DNA of 13,705 nucleotides from Chloroflexota bacterium (GCA_030831265.1 JAURLM010000160.1:1-13705); one strand, 5' to 3'; positions 1-6,925 are shown, counted from the stretch's first letter. Made by a program: numbers and translations. The notes: generated from the sequence alone by a model not told the origin.

Positions 1-303
1 GCCGGATGCAGCGTTGTTGACCACGATGTCGAGACGGCCAAAGTGGCTGTGTACCTGTTCAATCAGGCCTTCAACCGCTTCTTCGTCGCCAACGTGAGCG
101 CGCAATCTCAGGCACTTTACGCCAGTTGCTGTTATCGCCTCTTCAGCCTCGCGGGCAGCCGTGTGGTTCTTGAGATAGTTGAACGCAATGTCCGCACCGC
201 GTGACGCCAGTTCAACCGCTATAGCCCGTCCTATGCCGCGTGATGCACCGGTGACAAGTGCTACCTGCCCTTTGAACTGATTAGAGTACGTGGGGTCTGT
301 CAT
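1..303 (-). CDS. SDR-family reductase, FabL-like enoyl-ACP reductase (partial, N-terminal 101 residues)
   Basis: The frame opens with ATG at 303 and runs off the left edge, so only the first 101 residues are present. A Rossmann-fold cofactor site TGASRGIG lies at residues 18-25, typical of NAD(P)H-dependent short-chain dehydrogenases. The segment ends in NNAASG (96-101), where FabG enzymes normally have NNAG. NNAASG is the form found in FabL, the SDR-type enoyl-ACP reductase III of Bacillus. The gene lies 30 nt downstream of fabG in the same direction, with HadAB-like dehydratase and plsX genes further upstream, so reducing enoyl-ACP in the last step of chain elongation would fit. The catalytic Tyr/Lys region is outside the window, so another SDR activity cannot be excluded. 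No strong ribosome binding site is seen; a weak GAG precedes the ATG. Confidence 0.8.
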   Translation of the reverse strand, partial: MTDPTYSNQFKGQVALVTGASRGIGRAIAVELASRGADIAFNYLKNHTAAREAEEAITATGVKCLRLRAHVGDEEAVEGLIEQVHSHFGRLDIVVNNAASG

Positions 304-333
304 GGTTCTCAGGTATCTGTGCAGATCTGGAGG

Positions 334-1077
334 TTATATAGCCATTCCGCCATCGACGCGGATCACGTCTCCGGTGATATAGCGTGCGTCTTCAGAGCAC
401 AGGAAGACGATCATCGGTGCGACCTCTTCAGGTTCACCGAATCGGCCCATTGGAATCCAGGTCTTCACGGTGTCCTTAACTTTGTCGGTCAGGACATCAG
501 TTGTGGCAGTGCGGATGTAACCGGGGGCAACCGCGTTCACTGTGATGTTGCGGGTGGCAACCTCTTTGGCGAGCGACTTGGTGAATCCGTGTACTGCGGC
601 TTTCGATGCTGAGTAGTTGGTCTGACCAATGTTTCCACGGATGCCAACTACAGATGACACGTTGATGATTCGGCCCCAGCGACGCTTGACCATGCCGGGA
701 ATAAGTAGCCGTGAACAGAAGTACGTGCCCTTCAGGTTGGTGTCCATCACGCGGTCGAAGTCATCGTCGCTCATGCGCATGAGTAACGAGTCCGAAATAA
801 TGCCCGCGTTGTTGATGAGAATTTCGATGGGACCGAGTGCCGCTTCGGCCTCGTCGATCATCTTTTCGACTGCCGCTTTGTCCGACACATTCCCGCCAAC
901 CGCTGTTGCTGTTCCACCTGCGCTGCGAATGGTCTCAACAACCTCATTGGCGTCTTCTGCGTGAGAGTTGTAGTTGACCGCAATGCGGTGTCCGAGTTTT
1001 GCCAGGCGTATAGCGCACTCGCGACCGATGCCGCGAGACGCACCTGTTATGAGGACAGTCCGTGGTGCGTCAGACAA
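334..1077 (-). CDS. fabG: 3-oxoacyl-ACP reductase FabG
   Basis: This 247-residue protein has the usual FabG length. It reduces 3-oxoacyl-ACP to (R)-3-hydroxyacyl-ACP with NADPH in type II fatty acid synthesis, in the cytoplasm. The cofactor motif TGASRGIG is at residues 11-18, NNAG at 89-92 and the structural Asn at 114. The catalytic set is Ser142, Tyr155 and Lys159 (YSASK), with the same spacing as E. coli FabG. The PG-I-T segment after the active site (185-191) and the C-terminal GGMAI tail are also family features. The start is a TTG at 1077 giving MSDAPRTVLITG; no ATG or GTG lies in frame between it and the upstream stop, and no good Shine-Dalgarno is visible. It is the fourth gene of a lipid operon, 97 nt after plsX. 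SDR enzymes with other substrates look alike, but the context favours FabG. Confidence 0.9.
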   Translation of the reverse strand: MSDAPRTVLITGASRGIGRECAIRLAKLGHRIAVNYNSHAEDANEVVETIRSAGGTATAVGGNVSDKAAVEKMIDEAEAALGPIEILINNAGIISDSLLMRMSDDDFDRVMDTNLKGTYFCSRLLIPGMVKRRWGRIINVSSVVGIRGNIGQTNYSASKAAVHGFTKSLAKEVATRNITVNAVAPGYIRTATTDVLTDKVKDTVKTWIPMGRFGEPEEVAPMIVFLCSEDARYITGDVIRVDGGMAI

Positions 1078-1120
1078 ATTTGAAATCCAGTTCAGTATTT
1101 TTCGGGGTGTTCGTTAAAGT

Positions 1121-1152
1121 GTGACTGAGTTTACTACCATGTCGCCAGTCAC
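1121..1152. repeat. Inverted repeat between plsX and fabG
   Basis: The arms GTGACTG (1121-1127) and CAGTCAC (1146-1152) are perfect reverse complements separated by 18 nt. They lie in the 97-nt gap between the plsX stop and the fabG start. This could be an RNA hairpin used for intercistronic processing or a protein-binding palindrome. A 7-bp match with a long spacer can also arise by chance. Confidence 0.35.
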
Positions 1153-1174
1153 GTTCGTCGTGTGGTCCGTTTTG

Positions 1175-2206
1175 TTATTGCTGCTGAACTGCGCCAATCT
1201 CTGACCTGATGCGCTCCAGTTCAGCGTCCTGCGCATTGATGTAGTCGTTCTTCACCACAACCAGCGCTGTCCCAATGGCATTGGCCACGGCTTCGACACC
1301 GGATGACCCGTGACCGACTATCGCAGCGCCCTTGAGTCCGAGCAGCGGGCCGCCTCCGAGGGCTTCCAGCATGTTGGTGCGGGCGAACACTTCATCAGCC
1401 AGTGCTTCGCCTTCCGGGGAATTGTTCAGTGCTGATCGAATGTGAGCGGCAATTGCTCTGCCTAGGCCTTCGGTGAGCTTCAGGACTACGTTGCCAACGA
1501 ACCCATCACACACGACGACTGCTGCTTTGCCGTGTGGTAGATCGTGAGGTTCGATATTGCCGATGAAGTTCAGGCTGCTTGCGCGTAATAGAGTGGTTGT
1601 GGCCTTGACCTGTGCGTTGCCCTTGCCTTCCTCGGAACCTACCGACAGCAGGGCGACGCGCGGGTTCTTTTTGCCGTAGATCATGCGGGACATGAGGCTG
1701 CCGAGCGCAGCGAAGTCCGCAAGCTGAATTGGCCGGGTGTCTACGTTGGTGCCGAGGTCGATAATCACCGTATCCGGTGCGTAACCAATGATTGGGCCGC
1801 CGAGAGCACCGCGGTCGATACCGGAAACAGTTCCCAGCAACAAGGTTCCGGCGGCAATTGATGCTCCGGTTGAGCCCATGCTGACGAAGGCTTTCGCCTT
1901 GCCCATTTTCACCGCTCCAGCGGCGATAAGCACTGATGCCTTCGGGTTGGCGCGCAGTGCAAGTGCCGGGTTCGCACCTTCAGGGATAGCGTCACCTGAC
2001 GGAACCACCTGCACCAGCTTTTTCGCCGGAGTGTCGTACTTTGCCAGTTCAGCCTCGATGGCTTCCGGGTTGCCCACGAGAGCCACAGCCACTCCGCCCT
2101 TACCGATGGCCTTAAGCGCTGCCGGGACGGTCACAGATGGGCCGTGATCGCCTCCCATTGCATCGAGAGCAACAGGGATGATGCCTTCCGGTAATTGCTC
2201 ACTCAT
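1175..2206 (-). CDS. plsX: Phosphate acyltransferase PlsX
   Basis: PlsX converts acyl-ACP and phosphate into acyl-phosphate, the donor for PlsY in the first step of phospholipid synthesis; it is a peripheral membrane enzyme. From the chosen start the protein has 343 residues, a normal family length. Family signatures are ALDAMGGDHGP at 13-23, SMGSTGA at 109-115 (many homologues have GNTGA), LLSVGSEEGKGN at 187-198, CDGFVGNVVLK at 233-243 and GHGSS at 298-302. The frame extends upstream to an ATG at 2245, which would add 13 residues. The ATG at 2206 is preferred because AAGGA lies 9 nt before it and the conserved core begins soon after. The gene follows the HadB-like gene by 61 nt and precedes fabG, a typical plsX-fab arrangement, except that fabD and acpP are absent from between them. 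Confidence 0.95.
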   Translation of the reverse strand: MSEQLPEGIIPVALDAMGGDHGPSVTVPAALKAIGKGGVAVALVGNPEAIEAELAKYDTPAKKLVQVVPSGDAIPEGANPALALRANPKASVLIAAGAVKMGKAKAFVSMGSTGASIAAGTLLLGTVSGIDRGALGGPIIGYAPDTVIIDLGTNVDTRPIQLADFAALGSLMSRMIYGKKNPRVALLSVGSEEGKGNAQVKATTTLLRASSLNFIGNIEPHDLPHGKAAVVVCDGFVGNVVLKLTEGLGRAIAAHIRSALNNSPEGEALADEVFARTNMLEALGGGPLLGLKGAAIVGHGSSGVEAVANAIGTALVVVKNDYINAQDAELERIRSEIGAVQQQ

Positions 2207-2267
2207 ATTTGTTATTCCTTGGCTCATGGGGATCATGCGGTTCATGGACCAGCCGGGTCAGGGCAAT

Positions 2268-2693
2268 TCACTGCAAACTGACGCTCACGGTGCCGCTCAG
2301 GGCTTCCGTTCCGTCAGGCTTGAGGCAGGTCACCGAACATATCGCTTCACTGCCGTTTGCCGTTTCCTTGATGGTTTGAACCTCTCCCGTTACTTCAACG
2401 GTTTCACCGGGAAAGACCGGTGCTTTGAATCTAAGTTTCATCTTGCCGCCACTGTGCCACGTTGTCGGGAAGTTTGCTGCCATCAGTTCTCCGACTAACG
2501 CCATGCTCAGCATGCCGTGCGCAATTACACCGCCGAACTGCGTTGTCTTTGCGTATTCAGGATCCAGGTGTAGCGGATTATGGTCACCAGATGCATCAGC
2601 GTACGCCGATATGCGCTCTGGCGTAACCTCTCTCTTGAATCCCCGTAGCCGGTCACCCTGTTGCAATGTAGATAGCGGGGTGTCTCCGGTCAT
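2268..2693 (-). CDS. MaoC-family (R)-3-hydroxyacyl dehydratase, catalytic HadB-like subunit
   Basis: This 141-residue hot-dog protein contains the hydratase 2 motif with Asp37 and His42 in SGDHNPLHLDP, matching the Asp/His catalytic pair of PhaJ-type enoyl hydratases. AHGML follows at 58-62. In a fatty acid synthesis setting it would dehydrate (R)-3-hydroxyacyl-ACP to trans-2-enoyl-ACP. Its size matches mycobacterial HadB (about 142 residues). Its ATG overlaps the stop of the preceding N-domain gene (ATGA at 2690-2693), which implies translational coupling and a heterodimer. The next gene downstream is plsX. A free-standing R-specific enoyl-CoA hydratase feeding polyester or beta-oxidation is the alternative, but the fabG and FabL-like neighbours favour the biosynthetic role. 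Confidence 0.85.
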   Translation of the reverse strand: MTGDTPLSTLQQGDRLRGFKREVTPERISAYADASGDHNPLHLDPEYAKTTQFGGVIAHGMLSMALVGELMAANFPTTWHSGGKMKLRFKAPVFPGETVEVTGEVQTIKETANGSEAICSVTCLKPDGTEALSGTVSVSLQ

Positions 2694-3097
2694 ACTGGCA
2701 CCACGATTGTGCTTGATGCAGTCGCAACCATCTCGTTCGACTCGTTCCGGAATTCAGTGAAAACTGATACGAAGCGAGAGCCCCGGCGGACACTGTTGCC
2801 CGCCAGCCGTGCTGATGCCGTGATTCTTTGACCGGGCATCACGGGGGAGAAGAACTCGGCTTCCTGTGACGTATGAACAACGCCTCCCGCCGCGAGGATT
2901 TCTTTGCTGAACAGGTCCATTTCGTCTATGAGCCGCGCAAGACCTTCAGCGATTATCGCCGCTGGTGGCAGTGCGCCATCGTAGCCAGGGGACTCCGCCC
3001 CGCCAACAGCTGTGCGGTAACTATCAGCACGCGCTTCATCGAACGCGAACTCGTAGGGGCCAAGACTGGTTCCGGCTGTTGCTGCTGCGATGTCTAT
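2690..3097 (-). CDS. MaoC N-terminal-type (FAS1-like) dehydratase subunit, HadA-like, with a non-canonical start
   Basis: The frame encodes a hot-dog domain of the MaoC dehydratase N-terminal type. It begins near GTSLGPYEF, has a central helix around LPPAAIIAEGLARLIDEM, and ends in the beta-rich stretch with EAEFFSPVMPGQRI and VFTEFRNESNEMV. This half normally lacks the catalytic Asp/His pair and pairs with the catalytic half encoded immediately downstream, here with a 4-nt overlap, as in mycobacterial HadA-HadB. The first ATG in frame (2920) would remove the first third of the domain. Between the upstream stop TAA (3125-3127) and that ATG, the only possible early starts are ATC (3103, 3091) and ATA (3097). 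ATA is chosen because CGGAG lies 8 nt before it, giving 135 residues. A frameshift near the 5' end, or a sequence error, is the alternative. The function call is firmer than the start. Confidence 0.72.
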   Translation of the reverse strand: MDIAAATAGTSLGPYEFAFDEARADSYRTAVGGAESPGYDGALPPAAIIAEGLARLIDEMDLFSKEILAAGGVVHTSQEAEFFSPVMPGQRITASARLAGNSVRRGSRFVSVFTEFRNESNEMVATASSTIVVPV

Positions 3098-3125
3098 TTT
3101 GATGGCTCCGGCAGTTCGGTTTGAT

Positions 3126-3163
3126 TATTCTCGGAAGTACCCTCAGGCAGTGCCCAGAGAATA
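3126..3163. repeat. Inverted repeat in the leader of the lipid operon
   Basis: TATTCTC (3126-3132) and GAGAATA (3157-3163) are perfect reverse complements separated by 24 nt. They lie between the putative promoter and the first gene of the minus-strand lipid operon, so they would form a stem in its 5' untranslated region. The operon's frame stop TAA also falls here. The role is unknown; an operator or leader hairpin is possible. Confidence 0.3.
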
Positions 3164-3166
3164 CGA

Positions 3167-3195
3167 ATTGTAAGGATGCACAGGAAACGCAGCAA
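3167..3195 (-). promoter_or_regulatory. Putative sigma-70-type promoter for the lipid operon
   Basis: Read on the minus strand, TTGCTG (3195-3190) is followed after exactly 17 nt by TACAAT (3172-3167), a 5/6 match to the -10 consensus; the -35 hexamer matches at 3/6. It would start transcription about 60 nt before the HadA-like gene. The rest of the 285-nt divergent gap (3098-3382) shows no convincing plus-strand promoter for the dehydrogenase gene. Confidence 0.45.
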
Positions 3196-3382
3196 CGATG
3201 CGGCTCTGTACGGGTTTGTTCATATCGTCGGACGTTGATGACAGTTCCGCCTGAGGGAGTTAAGTTATCGCTCACGACTTCGGTTCACGTACAGACGCCG
3301 AAAGCGATTCAATTCATAACAGCCGGTTGCACGCATCTCAGCAAAGAACGCTGCAAGGGCAGTACAAAAGGAGACAGGTGAA

Positions 3383-4414
3383 ATGGCACCACACAGAGTT
3401 GTCGTACTTGGCGGTGATGTGAATGACCCGCTTGAGCACGAACGCGCGGAGATGGCTGACCTTGACGTCGAGTTCGTAATTGTGGATCCATCCAGCGAGG
3501 GTGAGGCGATGGAGGCCGTGAAAGAGGCTGACGCCATCATGATGCGCGGCAACTGGGGCACTGAGCAGGTCATTAAGGCGACAGACCATTGCCAGGTGCT
3601 GGCTGTCTACTCCCACGGTTTCAACCACATTGATGTCGATGCCTGCACGGACAAGGGAATCATCCTGACGAACGGCGCTGGAATGTGTGCGGAGGAAGTC
3701 TCCAACCAGGCTGTGACGATGATTCTTGCGCTCAACCGCCAGATTGTGCAGACCACGAACGACCTTCGAGCAGGTATTTGGGACGGCTCCCGCGCTCGGC
3801 CGATTGGTGCCATCGACGAAGAGACGCTGGGACTGGTTGGCTTTGGAAACATTGGCAGGCAGGTCGCCCGGAAAATGGGTCTCGGCTGGCGCATGAAGAC
3901 GCTGGTGTACGACCCATACACGCCACCGTGGCTCATCAAGGAATATGGCGTCGAGCAGGTTTTCGATCTGAACGAGCTGTTCGAGCGATCTGACTATATA
4001 TCCGTGCAGGTTCCGCTTAACCGCGAGACGTTCCACATGATTGGCAAAGAGCAGTTTGACCTGATGAAGCCGAGCGCGTACTTCGTTAACGTGTGCCGAG
4101 GCTCGGTGGTCAACGAACCTGAGCTGATCGATGCTCTGAATCAGAAGAAATTCAGGGGAGCTGGCCTCGATGTGTTCGAACAGGAGCCTGCCGACCCTGA
4201 CAACCCGCTGTTCAAGATGTCCAACGTGATCTGCGCTCCTCACCTTGCAGGATCATCGGTGCGGGCTGCGTGGCTCAGCAGGCAGCGCGCGTCGCAACAG
4301 GTCGCGGCCGTATTGCGCGGAAACTGGCCGTCAGCGGCGCAGAACCAGGAAGTTGCATCCAAGTTGCCCGCCAAGGGAAGGATGCGTGGTTCCGAAGGCA
4401 AAGTGAACGGCTAG
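3383..4414 (+). CDS. D-isomer-specific 2-hydroxyacid dehydrogenase (NAD-dependent, substrate unknown)
   Basis: The 343-residue protein has the two-domain layout of D-2-hydroxyacid dehydrogenases: a split catalytic domain (about 1-115 and 295-343) around a NAD-binding domain. The dinucleotide motif GFGNIG is at 153-158, with the ribose-binding Asp177 in YDP. The catalytic triad is Arg239 (NVCRGSVV), Glu268 (FEQEP) and His287 (APHLAGSS). These enzymes interconvert 2-oxo and D-2-hydroxy acids such as 3-phosphoglycerate, glyoxylate/hydroxypyruvate or lactate. There is no C-terminal ACT domain and no serine-pathway neighbour, so a serA assignment is not justified. AAAAGGAG (3366-3373) lies 9 nt before the ATG, the best ribosome binding site in the window. 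The gene is transcribed away from the lipid operon and is followed by structured spacer RNA. The final 30 residues are basic and low in conservation signals. Confidence 0.9.
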   Translation: MAPHRVVVLGGDVNDPLEHERAEMADLDVEFVIVDPSSEGEAMEAVKEADAIMMRGNWGTEQVIKATDHCQVLAVYSHGFNHIDVDACTDKGIILTNGAGMCAEEVSNQAVTMILALNRQIVQTTNDLRAGIWDGSRARPIGAIDEETLGLVGFGNIGRQVARKMGLGWRMKTLVYDPYTPPWLIKEYGVEQVFDLNELFERSDYISVQVPLNRETFHMIGKEQFDLMKPSAYFVNVCRGSVVNEPELIDALNQKKFRGAGLDVFEQEPADPDNPLFKMSNVICAPHLAGSSVRAAWLSRQRASQQVAAVLRGNWPSAAQNQEVASKLPAKGRMRGSEGKVNG

Positions 4415-4441
4415 GCTCAATCGCGTGAGCCATTTGGCTCA
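4414..4441 (+). promoter_or_regulatory. Switchable hairpin pair at the dehydrogenase stop codon
   Basis: Three 6-nt elements occur in a row: GGCTCA (4414-4419, beginning at the last base of the TAG stop), TGAGCC (4426-4431) and GGCTCA again (4436-4441). The middle element can pair perfectly with either the first (6-nt loop) or the second (4-nt loop), but not both. No T-tract follows, so neither hairpin looks like a standard intrinsic terminator. The arrangement resembles an attenuator or RNA switch, but could be a small duplication. Confidence 0.4.
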
Positions 4442-4480
4442 TGCAACTGAGTTGTTGGTTTAACCAGGGATGCGTAAGTG

Positions 4481-4520
4481 CCCCGATTCGCAGTGACTTA
4501 ACTGTCATTGAGAATCGGGG
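4481..4520 (+). promoter_or_regulatory. Long hairpin ending one base before the start codon at 4522
   Basis: CCCCGATTC (4481-4489) pairs perfectly with GAATCGGGG (4512-4520). Inside, after a G/A mismatch, CAGTGAC (4491-4497) pairs with GTCATTG (4504-4510) with one G-U pair, leaving the loop TTAACT. The 3' arm GGGG is the only purine-rich stretch that could serve as a ribosome binding site for the ATG at 4522, so it would be masked in the stem. No T-run follows, which argues against a terminator. Translational control of the downstream envelope genes is the favoured reading. Confidence 0.55.
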
Positions 4521-4521
4521 T

Positions 4522-5067
4522 ATGTCATCTCTGCGCTACAAGAAAATCGCAACCGACTTCGGCATAGCCGTTGTTGTTGTCCTTTTCTTTGTGGCTGGAG
4601 TTTTCTTTGAATCCAGGCGATCAGACAATCGTCTGCCATCTGTGACCAGGGATGTTGGTGCAGAGTCGGTTTCGACGGCATCAGCTACCCAGCAGGCATC
4701 AAGTGCGGCTGCAACCGCAACGCCGTCAGCCTCAGTGCAGCCAACCGCCACTATCACAGCACAGGCCACTGCTGTCCCGGTGTTGCCGGGCACACCGAAT
4801 CCTGAAGCCGTGGGTCAGGCGGTATTTCTCGACGTTCAGGGGATCGAGAACGAATCCGTTGTGCTGACATCGACTATCACCGTAACCGGTTTCACGACGC
4901 CGGATGCACTCTTATCTGTAGACGGACAGGCCGTTCCAGTCCAACTGGACGGTTCATTTTCTGTAGATGTAAACCTGGAGCCGGGGCCGAACTTCGTCGA
5001 GTTCGTTTCCAGCAATTTGAGGGGCCAGGAATCAAGCCGCGTTATCAGCGTGGTATCGATCCAGTAA
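4522..5067 (+). CDS. Membrane-anchored protein with one Ig-like domain
   Basis: From the ATG at 4522 the protein has 181 residues. A short basic N-terminus is followed by one hydrophobic segment at about 13-29, probably a signal anchor with the rest outside. A Ser/Thr/Ala/Pro-rich linker spans about 45-98. The C-terminal 80 residues form a beta-rich Ig-like module (DVQGIENESVVLTS, then TVTG, LLSVDGQAV, GSFSVDVNLEPG, NFVEFV) of the kind seen in glucodextranase-type or bacterial Ig domains. The frame also opens at 4441 with 27 more residues, but that would put coding sequence across a strong hairpin and would delay the membrane segment, so the later start is preferred. It is followed after 13 nt by the DUF5666-type gene, probably co-transcribed. 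No enzymatic motif is seen; a structural, carbohydrate-binding or adhesive role is inference. Confidence 0.75.
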   Translation: MSSLRYKKIATDFGIAVVVVLFFVAGVFFESRRSDNRLPSVTRDVGAESVSTASATQQASSAAATATPSASVQPTATITAQATAVPVLPGTPNPEAVGQAVFLDVQGIENESVVLTSTITVTGFTTPDALLSVDGQAVPVQLDGSFSVDVNLEPGPNFVEFVSSNLRGQESSRVISVVSIQ

Positions 5068-5080
5068 GGACCACTCAAGC

Positions 5081-6925
5081 ATGACTACTCCAGGCATCTC
5101 CCAATTCGGACTCACTCACTCCACCAGGCTCCGCAATTTTATGGCCCTGGCGCTTGCACTACTTGTCTCTTCGACAATGGCAGTGCTGCCAGCTGTCTCG
5201 CCCGCGAGGGCAGATGATGACGATCGTGGTGTCAGCGGCACGATTCTCAAGATCACCAACAATTCCGTGAAGATTGCCGGTAAGAACGGGCTGAAGCTCG
5301 TCCAAGTGGATTCAGGGACCGAAATTGTCGATGGTGACGAAGAAATTACCCTGTCTGACATCCACACCGGTGATAAGGCGTCTGCACAGGTAGTGCAGGG
5401 CACGAACGGGCGATACACAGCCACTAAGCTAAGGATTCGCAGCAAGTCACGTTCAAAGAAGATTGAGCACATTACCGGTGTCGTGATTGAACGTGATGAC
5501 TATTCCTTCACCATCGCGAAGCGAAATGGAAGACCGGCGAACGTCCACATCGATGATGACGACGAGGCACCAGACATTGCTGATGTGGTCACCACGATTG
5601 TCGAGGAGGACGTTGCAACCGGCGACCTCCAGGCGATGCAGATTGAGCTGGTTGAGCAGATCGTCCAGAAACTGGAAGCGTCACTCGCTATCGAGGTTGA
5701 CGCGGCAAAAGCCGAAGTGCTCAGGAAGATAATTGACGAAAGTGCTCGTCAGCATCTTGATACGTTGAACCAGACGCTTGACCAGGTTGAGGTCGAGGCC
5801 AGGGAGAAGATTGAAGCCGCCCTGGAGAAATTCCGAACCGATTATGCTGCGTTGGCAGAGCGGGTTGGCAACGCTCCGCCTGAAGAGAGCTACGGCGGCG
5901 TTATTTCTGAACTTACAGGCACGGCTGTCACGGTTAGCTCTACGACAGGTGAAGGCTCTCGCTCATTCGAAATCACATCCGAAACCGGCATCGTGATTGA
6001 GGGTGTTGAGAACGCCAGCACGGTTGACCTTGTGCTCGGCCAAATGGTGACGGTGAGCTTTATTCCAGAGGAGGAAGGCAGCGTCGCTGCGCCGCTGGCA
6101 CTTGTCATCACGGCACAACCTCCAGCTTTGCCACCGGAAGTTACAGATGCAATCGACGAACTTTCCGACGGCGTTGTCACGGGTGACATCAAGATCATCG
6201 AGGATGACGGCTCCGGTGAAGTTGTCATCATTATCGAAGAGACCGGAACAGGCGATTCGATTGGTGTCGAGGTGCCATCGGACACGAATATCACCATTGA
6301 CGGTGAGGCCGGGACACCTGATGACCTTCAGCCTGACCAGAATGTGGAAGTCACTGTTGGAGATGACGGTGTGACGGCTGATTCGGTAGTGGTCAATTCG
6401 GAACCGCCAGCTGCAGGTGAAACGACCATGTCCGGCATGATTACAGGCATAGACCCGACGAGACGTGTGATTCTTATCGCTCCGCCTTCGGGCGACCCGC
6501 ACCGGCTCACTGTTGTCGCTGACGCAGTGATAACGCTGAACGGTGCGACGGCTACGCTGGACAGTGTGAAGTTGCAGGACGTGGTACTGGAGTCATCTCG
6601 GCACATGCCAGATACCATGACCGTCACACGGTTGGCACTTGGTAGAACCGTTTCCACGCAGCAGGCAAGCTCAGGTGGGTCTGCGGCAGCTACGCCAACA
6701 CCCACACCGACGCCGTCGGCAGGGACCACTCCTTCGAGCTTTACGGTGAGAGGTTTCCTGAAGACCTTTAATGCTGACTACATGGTTGTCGATGGTGTTT
6801 CACTTCCTACCAACATCGGCCTGTCAATGCCGGAAGGTATTGCTGAGGGTTCCGCTGTTGACATGCTGTTCAGTATTGAAGCAGACGGCAGCATCGTTCT
6901 CGTAGGAATACAGGCGGCCCAGTAG
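5081..6925 (+). CDS. Secreted protein of repeated DUF5666-like domains with a helical insert
   Basis: The 614-residue protein starts with a likely Sec signal peptide: basic start, hydrophobic core at about 20-40 and a plausible cleavage after ARA (44), followed by an Asp-rich mature end. The first module (49-119) has the DUF5666 pattern: G-x-I-x-x-I, a V-x-I strand, a conserved TEI position, then a GDKASAQV strand. Related beta-barrel units recur at about 129-155, 270-344, 365-440, 448-522 and 553-612. A long Glu/Lys/Ala-rich amphipathic helical segment with coiled-coil character (about 183-265) interrupts the second unit, and a Thr-Pro repeat linker (about 537-546) precedes the last. TAAGGA, overlapping the stop of the gene before, lies 10 nt before the ATG. 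DUF5666 has no established biochemical function. Acidic composition suggests metal binding or surface display, as inference. A terminator follows 21 nt after the stop. Confidence 0.8.
   Translation: MTTPGISQFGLTHSTRLRNFMALALALLVSSTMAVLPAVSPARADDDDRGVSGTILKITNNSVKIAGKNGLKLVQVDSGTEIVDGDEEITLSDIHTGDKASAQVVQGTNGRYTATKLRIRSKSRSKKIEHITGVVIERDDYSFTIAKRNGRPANVHIDDDDEAPDIADVVTTIVEEDVATGDLQAMQIELVEQIVQKLEASLAIEVDAAKAEVLRKIIDESARQHLDTLNQTLDQVEVEAREKIEAALEKFRTDYAALAERVGNAPPEESYGGVISELTGTAVTVSSTTGEGSRSFEITSETGIVIEGVENASTVDLVLGQMVTVSFIPEEEGSVAAPLALVITAQPPALPPEVTDAIDELSDGVVTGDIKIIEDDGSGEVVIIIEETGTGDSIGVEVPSDTNITIDGEAGTPDDLQPDQNVEVTVGDDGVTADSVVVNSEPPAAGETTMSGMITGIDPTRRVILIAPPSGDPHRLTVVADAVITLNGATATLDSVKLQDVVLESSRHMPDTMTVTRLALGRTVSTQQASSGGSAAATPTPTPTPSAGTTPSSFTVRGFLKTFNADYMVVDGVSLPTNIGLSMPEGIAEGSAVDMLFSIEADGSIVLVGIQAAQ

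Noticed and set aside
1128..1140. A resemblance of the TTTACTACC stretch before fabG to a FapR lipid-regulator site.
   Set aside because: It lacks the palindromic second half expected of a FapR operator.
3036..3275. A minus-strand frame with a normal ATG (3275) overlapping the 5' part of the HadA-like gene, as a possible frameshifted true start.
   Set aside because: Its translation shows no hot-dog features and diverges in frame where the conserved domain begins; a simple frameshift would not give a sensible N-terminus.
3338..4243. A 301-codon open frame on the minus strand.
   Set aside because: It lies opposite the dehydrogenase gene, whose full catalytic and cofactor motifs are clear; the antisense product has no recognisable domain and odd composition.
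5963..6502. A 179-codon minus-strand open frame opposite the DUF5666-type gene.
   Set aside because: Composition and position are those of an antisense shadow; the plus-strand frame has signal peptide and repeats.
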